A stretch of DNA of 21,164 nucleotides, from NCBI GenBank assembly GCA_024635855.1, contig JAGXHZ010000107.1, forward strand, positions 1 through 21,164, in the 5' to 3' direction. The stretch comes from Sulfuricurvum sp. (GTDB lineage Bacteria; Campylobacterota; Campylobacteria; Campylobacterales; Sulfurimonadaceae). This document shows positions 1 to 7,621 of the stretch, in pieces. The notes under the pieces are model-generated. The model had not been told where the DNA came from. It saw only the letters and a list, made by a program, of their open reading frames with translations, and searched no databases. How positions within the stretch are numbered: the first letter of the stretch is position 1; each line of letters begins with the position of its first letter. The position numbers and the translations under genes are program-made.

Positions 1-101
1 ATCTCCCGACCGCAAATCTCATGGAGTACTTTTGCCTTGGGCGATTTCATCCGGCTCCCTTTTCCGGCGGCTAGAATAACAATGGAAAGAGGGCTGGACA
101 T
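1..101 (-). CDS. glmU: GlmU N-terminus (bifunctional UDP-GlcNAc pyrophosphorylase / GlcN-1-P acetyltransferase), partial
   Basis: Only the first 33 codons lie in the window; the gene runs off the left edge. The peptide begins [18 protein letters not shown] and continues [15 protein letters not shown]. The LAAGKGSRM...P K..H signature is the nucleotide-binding loop of sugar-nucleotide pyrophosphorylases and is characteristic of GlmU, which makes UDP-N-acetylglucosamine for peptidoglycan and LPS in the cytoplasm. The ATG at 101-99 follows a good AGGAG ribosome binding site about 6 bases upstream. It diverges from fliP, an adjacency I recall from Campylobacter. The acetyltransferase half is outside the window, so a related pyrophosphorylase is not fully excluded. 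Confidence 0.85.
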   Translation of the reverse strand, partial: MSSPLSIVILAAGKGSRMKSPKAKVLHEICGRE

Positions 102-132
102 AGATGCTCCTTGCATATATTGATATCCTGTA

Positions 133-138
133 ATTTTA
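133..138 (-). promoter_or_regulatory. Candidate -10 box for glmU
   Basis: On the minus strand this reads TAAAAT, preceded by TGA, in the 102-base divergent gap. A start site near 126 would give a leader of about 25 bases to the glmU ATG. No convincing -35 is seen, as is usual for housekeeping promoters in Campylobacterota. Confidence 0.35.
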
Positions 139-172
139 TCAGAATTAATCGAGAATAGCCCTTAGTCTATGG

Positions 173-178
173 TATTAT
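173..178 (+). promoter_or_regulatory. Candidate -10 box for fliP operon
   Basis: TATTAT lies about 26 bases before the fliP start codon, so transcription would begin near 185 with a leader of about 20 bases. No sigma-54 (GG/GC) or sigma-28 flagellar promoter pattern is visible, suggesting housekeeping sigma control. Confidence 0.35.
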
Positions 179-203
179 CCTCTTTTATTTCGGGAGCGTT
201 GGT

Positions 204-938
204 TTGGGTCGTTTTTTCTTCTTATTTCTTTTAATCCCTTTTGCCCTTTGGGGCGCTGATGCACAGATGCCAGCTATGAGTTTTAATCTCGCTGCCCCTG
301 AGTCGCCTAAAGAGGTTGTAAGCTCTCTCAATATTTTGATGATGCTTACCGTGCTCTTTCTCGCACCGAGTCTTATTCTTGTTATGACCACTTTTACCCG
401 TTTTGTTATTGTATTTGGATTTTTGCGTCAAGCGTTGGGGACACAGCAGGTTCCGCCGACACAGTTGCTTGTCATGCTCGCCCTTATTTTAACCGTCTTT
501 GTAATGGAACCTGTTGCTCAAAAATCGTATGACGAGGGGATAAAACCCTATACGGAAAATAAAATCTCTTACGATGAAGCATTTGAAAAAACGACCGATC
601 CGTTTAAAAATTTTATGATACGTAATACTCGTGAAAAAGATTTGGCTCTATTTTTACGCATACGACACATGGAAAACCCTCAATCCATCAAAGAAGTGCC
701 GTTGACGATTGTCATTCCTGCCTTTGTTATCAGTGAGCTCAAAACCGCTTTTGAAATCGGATTTTTGCTCTTTTTACCCTTTTTGGTTATCGATATGGTT
801 GTTGCTTCGATTTTGATGTCGATGGGTATGATGATGCTGCCTCCGGTTATGATCTCGATGCCGTTTAAAATACTCGTTTTTATCATGGTGGATGGGTGGA
901 ATCTCCTTATTGGCAATCTGATTGCCAGTGTCAAATAA
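204..938 (+). CDS. fliP: Flagellar type III export apparatus protein FliP
   Basis: FliP is a core membrane component of the flagellar export gate, assembling with FliQ and FliR in the inner membrane. The 244-residue product has the usual length. It starts with a cleavable signal-peptide-like segment (residues 1-20, ending WGADA), followed by a hydrophobic stretch near residues 40-60. The family's most conserved block comes next: TTFTRFVIVFGFLRQALGT and then VPPTQLLVMLALILTVFVMEP. Further hydrophobic helices lie around residues 165-240. The start is TTG at 204, chosen because GGGAG lies upstream (193-197) and it gives an intact signal peptide. The next gene, trmA, begins 9 bases after the stop. 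Confidence 0.95.
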   Translation: MGRFFFLFLLIPFALWGADAQMPAMSFNLAAPESPKEVVSSLNILMMLTVLFLAPSLILVMTTFTRFVIVFGFLRQALGTQQVPPTQLLVMLALILTVFVMEPVAQKSYDEGIKPYTENKISYDEAFEKTTDPFKNFMIRNTREKDLALFLRIRHMENPQSIKEVPLTIVIPAFVISELKTAFEIGFLLFLPFLVIDMVVASILMSMGMMMLPPVMISMPFKILVFIMVDGWNLLIGNLIASVK

Positions 939-947
939 AGGGTTTTA

Positions 948-2063
948 ATGCAGTGCGAGTATTTTGGACTTTGCGGTAGTTGTAGGTTGTATGAAGAGGG
1001 ATACGCAGGGCAGTTACTCTCAAAAAGCCAAGCCATTGAAGCACAATTTTCCCCTTATTTTAGTGGAAAAATTGATATATTTGAGTCCAAAGAGGAGCAT
1101 TATCGTTCCCGTGCCGAGTTTAAAATTTATCATGATGACGAAGGCTCGTTTTATGCCATGAACCGTGCGGATAAACACGGGGTGGTTAAAATAACAAATT
1201 GTTCTATCGTCCATGAGCAAATAGCGCGCATTATGCAGCCTCTATTAGAGCAAATCAAAAAATATGAATTGGGATATAAGCTGTTCGGGATTGATTTTTT
1301 GACCAGCAGCAGCGGCGAAGTATTGGCGAGCTTGATCTATCACAAAGCACTTGATGAGCAATGGAGTATGAGTGCGCGCCTTATAGAAAAAGAGTTGGGA
1401 ATTTATATCATCGGTCGAAGCCGTAAGCAAAAAATCATTTTAAGCCAAGATTATGTTACTGAAATGCTTCATATAAAAAATCGTGATTATCGGTATATCC
1501 ATATCGAAAACAGTTTTACCCAACCCAATGCGCTTGTGAACGAAAAAATGGTCTCATGGTCGCTTGAACAGCTCGAAGGAATCGGCGGAGATTTACTCGA
1601 ACTTTATTGCGGTGCGGGCAATTTTACGATTCCTTTTGCGACACAATTTGATCGAGTTTTAGCCACTGAAATTTCTAAAGCCTCTATCATTGCGGCAAAG
1701 CGGAATATGGAGCTTAACGGCGTTGATAATATCGATTTTGTCCGTCTCAGCGCTGAAGAGTTTACACTGGCACTGGATGGCGTGCGTGAATTTCGCCGTT
1801 TAGAGGGGTTGCAAGTAAGCGACTACTCTCTGAAGACTCTTTTTGTCGATCCTCCCCGCAGCGGTTTAGGGGAAGAGCCTTGTGCCTTTGCTGCACGATT
1901 TGATCATTTGTTGTATATCTCCTGTAATCCTGAGACTTTGTTACGAGATTTAGAGATTTTAGACCAGACTCATGAGGTTCAGGCCATGGCACTGTTTGAT
2001 CAATTTCCGTATACGCACCATCTGGAGATGGGGGTAAAACTGACTCGAAAGGCTCTGTCGTGA
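948..2063 (+). CDS. trmA: tRNA (uracil-54-C5)-methyltransferase TrmA, with an N-terminal four-cysteine Fe-S motif
   Basis: TrmA uses S-adenosylmethionine to make 5-methyluridine (T54) in the T-loop of tRNAs. The 371-residue protein matches E. coli TrmA strongly, for example ENSFTQPNA, the SAM loop LELYCGAGNF (219-ish), LATEI, and VREFRRLEGL. Catalytic Cys326 lies in YISCNPETL, and Glu360, the general base, lies in FPYTHHLEMGV. Unlike E. coli TrmA, it begins CEYFGLCGSC: Cys3, Cys9 and Cys12 form CX5CX2C, and Cys85 (ITNCSI) supplies a fourth. This is the [4Fe-4S] ligand pattern of RlmD/RumA. The scaffold argues for TrmA; tRNA versus 23S rRNA specificity is inferred. Its stop overlaps the next gene's GTG by 4 bases. 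Confidence 0.9.
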   Translation: MQCEYFGLCGSCRLYEEGYAGQLLSKSQAIEAQFSPYFSGKIDIFESKEEHYRSRAEFKIYHDDEGSFYAMNRADKHGVVKITNCSIVHEQIARIMQPLLEQIKKYELGYKLFGIDFLTSSSGEVLASLIYHKALDEQWSMSARLIEKELGIYIIGRSRKQKIILSQDYVTEMLHIKNRDYRYIHIENSFTQPNALVNEKMVSWSLEQLEGIGGDLLELYCGAGNFTIPFATQFDRVLATEISKASIIAAKRNMELNGVDNIDFVRLSAEEFTLALDGVREFRRLEGLQVSDYSLKTLFVDPPRSGLGEEPCAFAARFDHLLYISCNPETLLRDLEILDQTHEVQAMALFDQFPYTHHLEMGVKLTRKALS

Positions 2064-3292
2064 GAAAGATTTTAATCTCATTATGCACAGCCGCTGTGTT
2101 GAATGCAACGAGTAATGACCCTCAATCAATCTTGACCGAAGTCTCTAAATTGCGCCAAATGTATGAAGAGTGTAAAGCTTCTCAGGGTACAGAGCCTAAC
2201 GTATCAGTGGAATCTAAGAGTAAAAATAAATCGATAAATCAAGAAATTTCTCAAAAAAACGGCGTTATAAAAAGCTTGGAACAAACGCTGCTCTCCCTTG
2301 ATCGTGCTTACCGTGAAGCCATAGCACAAAATAAAAATTTAATTTCACAGCTTCATACGCAAAAGGTATCAGTTCAAGAGCGTGAAACACTAAAACGTGC
2401 GGTAGAAACGGCTAAAGCTGAATTATTGGCTGCACAAAAAGCGTTAAAACAACCAAGCGGAGTAAAGACCGTTTATAAAGATCGTCCCGTTGTGCAGGAA
2501 AAAATTGTTACTAAAACCGTTGAATCAAATGAAAAAATAAATAAGTTGCAGCGTGATCTTGCAACAGCCCAGACAACCATCGCGAATCTTCAAAATACAG
2601 CACTAAAAACGGTTGGAAAAGATAAGATCATTGAAAAAGTAGTGTATCGAGATCGTCCTGTTGCATATGAAAAAATTGTTGAAAAAATTGTCTATCGAGA
2701 TCGACCGATTAGCAAAGATAAAGTGGTTGAAAAAGTAGTCTACAAAGATCGTCCTGTTGTGAAAGAGAAAATAGTTGAAAAAATTGTCTATAAAGATCGT
2801 CCGATCATAAGAGAAAAGATAGTCGAAAAAGTGGTCTACAAAGAACGTCCGATTGTAAAAGAAAAAATAATCGAAAAAACCGTCTATAAAGAATTAAAAG
2901 TTCCAAAAAATTTGCCGAAAACAGTGTTGAAAGCCGAAGCAATCAAACAAGAACTGGTTAAAAAACAAGTGATTAACACAAAAGTGATGGATGAGCAAAA
3001 ACGTCGTCAAGCGGATAAGCTGGCGTTGGAACAAGAACGCAAAAAAAGTGCTAAAGCAGCATCCCCTACTACGAAAAGAGCTGCTCCCTCAGCCTATCGT
3101 ATGGCAACAATAGCCTCGATTTACAACACACCCAATGGAACAAAAATCGATATGTGGGAAGAGGGACGCTCATTCACCTCAGGAACCAGCAATGGTGGAT
3201 GGGTAAAAATTACCGGTTATTTTGTAAATCGGGTTTGGCAAGCAGCGGATGAAGAGTATTGGGTAAAAGAGAGCGACGTTATCCGAAGATAA
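2060..3292 (+). CDS. Secreted coiled-coil protein with 16-residue VYKDRP repeats and C-terminal SH3-like domain
   Basis: The function is unknown. The 410-residue product begins with a short signal peptide (MRKILISLCTAAVLNA, likely cut near residue 15-16), so it is probably periplasmic or envelope-bound. Residues about 25-180 are rich in Lys/Glu/Gln/Ala and look coiled-coil. Residues 192-271 are five near-perfect 16-residue units of the form EK(I/V)VY(K/R)DRPxxxEKIV, with a decayed sixth after them and a lone copy near residue 137. A basic linker follows, then an SH3-like domain (about 348-410; SIYNTPNG, GWVKI, YWVKESDV). SH3-like domains of this kind often bind cell wall or mediate protein contacts; that role is inferred. 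The GTG start at 2060 overlaps the trmA stop, implying translational coupling. Confidence 0.8.
   Translation: MRKILISLCTAAVLNATSNDPQSILTEVSKLRQMYEECKASQGTEPNVSVESKSKNKSINQEISQKNGVIKSLEQTLLSLDRAYREAIAQNKNLISQLHTQKVSVQERETLKRAVETAKAELLAAQKALKQPSGVKTVYKDRPVVQEKIVTKTVESNEKINKLQRDLATAQTTIANLQNTALKTVGKDKIIEKVVYRDRPVAYEKIVEKIVYRDRPISKDKVVEKVVYKDRPVVKEKIVEKIVYKDRPIIREKIVEKVVYKERPIVKEKIIEKTVYKELKVPKNLPKTVLKAEAIKQELVKKQVINTKVMDEQKRRQADKLALEQERKKSAKAASPTTKRAAPSAYRMATIASIYNTPNGTKIDMWEEGRSFTSGTSNGGWVKITGYFVNRVWQAADEEYWVKESDVIRR
2633..2890 (+). repeat. 48-bp in-frame tandem repeat (five full units plus a decayed sixth)
   Basis: Units begin at 2633, 2681, 2729, 2777 and 2825, each exactly 48 bases, with a diverged partial unit from 2873. 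Each encodes 16 residues centred on VY(K/R)DRP. The copies differ at many third-codon positions while the peptide is conserved, pointing to selection on the protein rather than very recent duplication. Confidence 0.9.
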
Positions 3293-3297
3293 CGGTT

Positions 3298-3810
3298 TTA
3301 ATACCCATCAAAAGGCATTTTTGCTTCTTTCCATCCGAACATAAATCCGTTATCAAGATTGTAGGCTTTGATTCCCTCTTTGGTGAGAATATTTGCGGCA
3401 GCTTTTGAGCGCGGTCCGCTACGGCAGACGAGGATAACGGAGTCGACTTTGCGCAGTTTCATAGCCGCCATAACATCGGTAACGAAATTTTTGTTTATAA
3501 CCTCTTTGGCATCGTAAAGCTTTTGAGTATCGATATGCCCTTTTGTCTTGTTTGTTTTGAGTTCAAATTCGGAACTTTTCACCCGTTCTTCGATGGACTT
3601 TGGGATATAGGTCCACTCGTATGCAGGAATATTGACAAAACCTTCACCATGACCGGTATAAAGAAATTCGAGGGTAGTGCGGACATCCACGATGATTGCT
3701 TCCCCTTTTTTTTGCATCTCATGGGCTTCGGGCGCACTTAAATCCCCTTCATAAATATCATCTGCATTTAATGAGAAGGCTAAAAAGAGTCCCAATAAGC
3801 TTTTTTTCAT
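3298..3810 (-). CDS. Secreted rhodanese-like (sulfurtransferase) domain protein
   Basis: This is a single-domain rhodanese of 170 residues with a signal peptide (MKKSLLGLFLAFSLNA, cut before DDIY), so it should act in the periplasm. The domain opens with IIVDVRTTLEFLYTGH and has the active-site loop VCRSGPRS with Cys129 as the persulfide-forming residue. LDNGFMFGW closes the fold. A roughly 40-residue insertion between the two halves (about 70-110) is longer than in minimal rhodaneses. I chose the ATG at 3810 over one at 3852 because it gives a clean signal peptide and has AGGA upstream. It converges on the repeat protein with only 5 bases between stops. The sulfur donor and acceptor are unknown; a sulfur-oxidising lifestyle would fit. 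Confidence 0.85.
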   Translation of the reverse strand: MKKSLLGLFLAFSLNADDIYEGDLSAPEAHEMQKKGEAIIVDVRTTLEFLYTGHGEGFVNIPAYEWTYIPKSIEERVKSSEFELKTNKTKGHIDTQKLYDAKEVINKNFVTDVMAAMKLRKVDSVILVCRSGPRSKAAANILTKEGIKAYNLDNGFMFGWKEAKMPFDGY

Positions 3811-3856
3811 AAAAAATCCTGTGATTGTAAATTTGGCACAATTGTATCTCATAAAG

Positions 3857-3862
3857 ATTATA
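3857..3862 (-). promoter_or_regulatory. Candidate -10 box for the rhodanese gene
   Basis: A consensus TATAAT reads on the minus strand here. A start near 3850 would give a leader of about 40 bases. The plus strand holds overlapping TATACT (3859-3864) and TATTAT (3884-3889), the latter placed about 23 bases before the kinase start codon. The 100-base gap may therefore carry overlapping divergent promoters. Confidence 0.4.
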
Positions 3863-3911
3863 CTTAGATGAATGAAAACTGGGTATTATTTTAAAAAAGC
3901 GATGTAAGTTT

Positions 3912-5810
3912 ATGGTTGAAGTTATAAAAATCGTCTATGTTACCGATTGGAGAATCGGAGATTATAATCTAACAGAACAAGATCCATTTTTCAATGTCTT
4001 AAAAGGATTTGATGCAGATCTTACTCTATGTAATACTTTGCCTGAACAATATGATGAAATTGATCTTTTAATTCTCCATCCGATGCAGATGAATGATGAG
4101 ATTTTCGAGACGATCAGCCGTAGCAAGATTCAAAATCCTGCCATAAAAACAGTCGTTATCTCCAGTGCTCATGGGAGTGACCTTTTTTTACAAGCGATTG
4201 ATGTTGGGGTTGATAAATATCTACTCAAACCCTTATTACCCAGCGCGGTTCAAAAAGTTGTTGAACGTCTTATTGCACAATCGATTGAAGCTAAACAGGC
4301 ACAAAAAGCATACCGACAAATCAATTTGATGTTCGGATCGATTTCCAAAACAGCTTTAGTCATTCGAATTGCTCATAATGGAATGATAGCCGAGGTTAAC
4401 TCACTGCTTAGCTCATTGATCGGGATGGCTCCTGAAGAGATGCTAGGACACTATTGGCTTCGATTTGTAGAACAACGTTTTTGGATACATCTTAGAACAA
4501 TAGTTAGAGCACATATTCAAGTGGGAGAAATTTATCGAGGGATAATCGAGATCATAGGATTAAATCATCAGACCATTACAGTTGATTCGACTATTTATGC
4601 TGTATTGGACAGTCGGGGAAATATTGAAGAGATTGTTTTTATCGGACACGATGTCAGCGAGATGAAGAGGGCGATTTTAGAGAGTATGAAACAGTTAATC
4701 GATTATGATACTTCGTTAGCCGTTTTATTTGATCATCATTATGAAGCGATCATGGTCAACCGTAAATTTTTGGAGATTAATGGATATATAAATTTTGAAG
4801 CATTGGTAGAAAGTTGCGATTTATGGTCATGGATGGTCGAAACGAACGAAGGGTTGCAACCAATATTATCCGAAAAGTGTTCTCAAAAAGATGGGCTTGA
4901 ATTTATCGTTAAAAAGGTAAAAAATGGGGATATTAACGGACGCATTATTTCTATCGATTTGAATAACAATAAAGTTTATTACACGGTTCATATGAGTACC
5001 ATGACAAATCCGTTAATTCAAAATGAGCAATATCATATTCTTTATTTTGTGGATGTGAGTGATTTTGAACGTTTAAAAGAAGAAAAAATTAATGATGCTA
5101 AATTGATAAGTGTAGGGCGTTTGGCTTCTGCAATTACTCATGAGATTAACACGCCGATTACCTATATAAAAGGGAATCTTGAATTACTTAAATGGGAATG
5201 TGAAGGGAAAGTCGAGCAATTAGAAAGTTATTTTAAACCGATTGATGAGGGGATTGAGAGGATTGAATTTATTGTAGGATCGATGTACGAATTTGCAGGT
5301 ACGGGTAAAGAGGTGATGGCGGTATGCAGTGTTGATATGACACTTGTTTATGGATTACGCATCGTTTTGAATCGTGCCAAACACATTGTTCCTATTCGAC
5401 TAAACGGGCAAATATTTTCACTCAAAACGAAATACAATCCAAAAAGCTGTATGACAATGGGGATATCGACACGACTCGAACAAGTTTGGATCATTATCCT
5501 CAATAATGCATTGGATGAATTTGAAAAAGGTATAATACCTTATGAAAATCGACGACTTGACATAGGGTTGAAATGTGATAATGATGATGTTTTAGTAACC
5601 ATTGGTGATAATGCCGGAGGAATACCGACAGCGATGATGGACACTTTATTTGACTTTGCGATCAGTGGAGAGAAAAAAAAGAGTATGGGGATTGGGCTTA
5701 ATGTGGCAAAAGCTATTATTGACAAACACGGTGGAATTATTCGGGCTTCCAATGAAAACAATGGTGCTATCTTTGAAATCAGTTTGAAAAAATACAAGGA
5801 GGATAAATAA
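3912..5810 (+). CDS. Cytoplasmic PAS-containing hybrid-type sensor histidine kinase with degenerate N-terminal receiver
   Basis: The 632-residue protein has no transmembrane helix. Residues about 4-122 resemble a receiver domain: Asp12, Ser85 in VVISSAHG and Lys106 in KYLLKP line up with conserved positions. The phosphoacceptor aspartate is replaced by His56 ([10 protein letters not shown]), so phosphotransfer to it is unlikely. A PAS domain follows (about 135-255), then a second PAS-like region (about 262-385). The dimerisation/phosphoacceptor segment contains His410 in [10 protein letters not shown]. The ATPase domain has the N box (ILNNALDEF), G1 box (GDNAGGI) and G2 ([12 protein letters not shown]). 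It starts an operon with a chemoreceptor and a response regulator. Its own ribosome site is weak (GTAAG), in contrast to the next two genes. The stimulus is unknown. Confidence 0.88.
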   Translation: MVEVIKIVYVTDWRIGDYNLTEQDPFFNVLKGFDADLTLCNTLPEQYDEIDLLILHPMQMNDEIFETISRSKIQNPAIKTVVISSAHGSDLFLQAIDVGVDKYLLKPLLPSAVQKVVERLIAQSIEAKQAQKAYRQINLMFGSISKTALVIRIAHNGMIAEVNSLLSSLIGMAPEEMLGHYWLRFVEQRFWIHLRTIVRAHIQVGEIYRGIIEIIGLNHQTITVDSTIYAVLDSRGNIEEIVFIGHDVSEMKRAILESMKQLIDYDTSLAVLFDHHYEAIMVNRKFLEINGYINFEALVESCDLWSWMVETNEGLQPILSEKCSQKDGLEFIVKKVKNGDINGRIISIDLNNNKVYYTVHMSTMTNPLIQNEQYHILYFVDVSDFERLKEEKINDAKLISVGRLASAITHEINTPITYIKGNLELLKWECEGKVEQLESYFKPIDEGIERIEFIVGSMYEFAGTGKEVMAVCSVDMTLVYGLRIVLNRAKHIVPIRLNGQIFSLKTKYNPKSCMTMGISTRLEQVWIIILNNALDEFEKGIIPYENRRLDIGLKCDNDDVLVTIGDNAGGIPTAMMDTLFDFAISGEKKKSMGIGLNVAKAIIDKHGGIIRASNENNGAIFEISLKKYKEDK

Positions 5811-7132
5811 TGTTTTTCGGAAAAGAAGCGGCAAAACATAAAGAAGAAGCAGATATTTTGCGGGTTGAACGGGATATTTTGAAGGCTGAGCTTGCATTAT
5901 ATAAAGAGATAGCAGCATTGAGCCTCAAAGAAGCCATTATTGTGTTGAACGATCGGAATGAACCCATTTTTTTCAATACGAAAGCGGATGCAATCATCAA
6001 CAAAGATGCTGTGGTAAGAGAACTTGTTAAGGGTTCTAAAGAAATCGTTGTGGGTGAGTGTGAAGCCTCTGTCGAGAGCAAAAATCTGAGTAACGAGGTA
6101 AAAGGTTTTATTTTGACAAAAGCCTCTGTTGTAGGTGGCGAACAAGGCGGATTGTTAGAGATGCATCAAAAGAGTATCAAAGGTGCCTTGGATGCGACTC
6201 AGCATGTTTTTATCGATATTTTAGGTAAGCTCAAAGAGATGGTTGAACAGTCGAATGAAACGGCACGAGGGTCTGATGAGGGGCTAAAAATAGCTAATCA
6301 TGTCGATGCGGATATGAACAAGCTCGCAGAATTGATGGAGGGGACGCTATCGACAACTGCTAATCTCGTGAATCGCTCACATGAGGTTTCCAGTGTTGTT
6401 GCATTGATCAAAGATATTGCGGATCAAACCAACCTGCTTGCTCTGAACGCAGCGATAGAGGCAGCACGGGCAGGAGAACATGGTAGAGGGTTTGCAGTTG
6501 TCGCTGATGAGGTACGTAAACTGGCTGAACGGACTCAAAAAGCGACCAAAGAGATTGAAATTGTAATTCAGTCTATGCAGCAAGATACCAATGAGATTGA
6601 AACAGCAACCGAAGAACTTTCAGGGATCGTAATCAGTACGAAAGACGAAGTGAGTCAAATGTCAGATCGAATGGGAATTTTTCAGCGTAATGCTTCACGA
6701 AGTGTATTTGAAATTATGGATATTAGTAACTATATTTTTAGTAATTTAGCAAAAATTGACCACGTTATCTATAAAAACAATGTCTATGCCTTCTTGTTCG
6801 GTCAAGAGAGTGGTTTTAAAGCGGTTGATCATCATACGTGCCGTTTGGGTAAATGGTATGATAATGGTGTAGGAAAAGAGCAGTTTGGAATGCTGAAATC
6901 CTACGGTCGTTTGGAAAAACCACATGGAACGGTTCATTCGAATGCGAATGCATTGATCGCCGATTGCGGTGATGGCAAAAAACTCTGTTCACGAACCCAA
7001 ATTGAACAGCGAATCAGAACCATTGAAGCCGCAAGCCAAGAGGTATTTGAAGCATTGGATATTTTGGTTGCAGAAAAAAATGAGCAGATGATGGGAACTG
7101 CACTTAAAAATCTATTTGGAGGGGAAAAATGA
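5810..7132 (+). CDS. Soluble methyl-accepting chemotaxis protein with C-terminal CZB zinc-binding domain (TlpD-like)
   Basis: This 440-residue receptor has no transmembrane segment and should be cytoplasmic. An N-terminal coiled coil (about 8-38) leads into a short, degenerate PAS-like stretch (about 40-107). The signalling hairpin follows, with the highly conserved tip [20 protein letters not shown] at about 203-222 and [18 protein letters not shown]. The C-terminus is a CZB domain: His318, Cys344 (in HTCRLGKWY), His372 and His376 (PHGTVH) match the spacing of the zinc ligands in DgcZ. CZB receptors such as Helicobacter TlpD respond to oxidants including hypochlorite; the ligand here is inferred. 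No CheR-tethering pentapeptide ends the protein. The stop of the kinase and this ATG share one base, and a strong AAGGAGG (5796-5802) precedes it. Confidence 0.92.
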   Translation: MFFGKEAAKHKEEADILRVERDILKAELALYKEIAALSLKEAIIVLNDRNEPIFFNTKADAIINKDAVVRELVKGSKEIVVGECEASVESKNLSNEVKGFILTKASVVGGEQGGLLEMHQKSIKGALDATQHVFIDILGKLKEMVEQSNETARGSDEGLKIANHVDADMNKLAELMEGTLSTTANLVNRSHEVSSVVALIKDIADQTNLLALNAAIEAARAGEHGRGFAVVADEVRKLAERTQKATKEIEIVIQSMQQDTNEIETATEELSGIVISTKDEVSQMSDRMGIFQRNASRSVFEIMDISNYIFSNLAKIDHVIYKNNVYAFLFGQESGFKAVDHHTCRLGKWYDNGVGKEQFGMLKSYGRLEKPHGTVHSNANALIADCGDGKKLCSRTQIEQRIRTIEAASQEVFEALDILVAEKNEQMMGTALKNLFGGEK

Positions 7133-7500
7133 TTCGTTTAATGATTGTCGATGATGAAACTTCTATTGGGATGATGCTCGAAAAAGCATTGGGACGTTCT
7201 GGAGATATTAGTGTGACCTATTTTGATAATCCTGTAAATGCTCTCAATCAATTTAAACCGGATAAGTATGATGGGGTATTGCTTGATATTATGATGCCTC
7301 AAAAAGATGGAATGAGTGTTCTCGAAGAGATAAAATCAAAAGATCCAAAGTGTGTTGTTATCATGATGACAGCCTATTCTACTCTTGATAAAGTGTTACA
7401 GAGCCATAAAATAGGAGCTGATCACTATATTCTCAAGCCGTTTGATTCACTTTCAAATGTAGAGAAAAAAGTTCGCGAATTGATTGAAAAGAAAAAATAG
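7129..7500 (+). CDS. Single-domain response regulator (CheY-like)
   Basis: The 123 residues are one receiver domain with no output domain. All key residues are present: Asp8 and Asp9 (VDDE), phosphoacceptor Asp53 ([11 protein letters not shown]), Thr81 (MMTAYS) and Lys103 (ILKPF). It overlaps the chemoreceptor gene by ATGA and has a strong GGAGGGG ribosome site at 7118-7124, implying ample, coupled expression. As the last gene of a kinase-receptor-regulator operon it is the likely phosphorylation target of the kinase. It could bind the flagellar switch like CheY, act as a phosphate sink, or be a shuttle to another protein; the sequence does not decide. It is not the main CheY by context. Confidence 0.9.
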   Translation: MIRLMIVDDETSIGMMLEKALGRSGDISVTYFDNPVNALNQFKPDKYDGVLLDIMMPQKDGMSVLEEIKSKDPKCVVIMMTAYSTLDKVLQSHKIGADHYILKPFDSLSNVEKKVRELIEKKK

Positions 7501-7505
7501 ATTAG

Positions 7506-7530
7506 AGGGAATTTTATTCCCTTTTTTTTT
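7506..7530 (+). terminator. Intrinsic terminator of the kinase/chemoreceptor/response-regulator operon
   Basis: A perfect 7-bp stem (AGGGAAT / ATTCCCT) with a 3-base loop is followed directly by a run of T to 7530. It begins 6 bases after the response regulator stop. It is the clearest intrinsic terminator in the window. Confidence 0.9.
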
Positions 7531-7569
7531 GGCTAAAATTTTTATACATTAGTAAATCGCTATGAATAC

Positions 7570-7598
7570 TTGACAATAAGAAAAAGCTACATTAAGAT
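7570..7598 (+). promoter_or_regulatory. Promoter for the DUF4395/Rrf2 pair
   Basis: TTGACA at 7570-7575 is separated by 17 bases from TAAGAT at 7593-7598. This is the best -35/-10 pair in the window. Transcription would start near 7605, and the DUF4395 start codon follows at 7622 behind an AGGAG site. Confidence 0.55.
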
Positions 7599-7621
7599 TG
7601 TGAAAAATTTAGGAGAACACA

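Noticed and set aside
2633..2890. Regular 48-base repeats that could be taken for a CRISPR-like or noncoding array
   Set aside because: They lie in frame within a gene, there are no unique spacers, and the encoded peptide is conserved while third-codon bases drift.
3811..3852. Upstream ATG for the rhodanese adding 14 residues
   Set aside because: The extension spoils the signal peptide, has no ribosome site, and lies at the proposed transcription start.
5810..7132. Chemoreceptor as a membrane-bound MCP with a periplasmic sensor
   Set aside because: No hydrophobic segment long enough to cross the membrane exists anywhere in the 440 residues.
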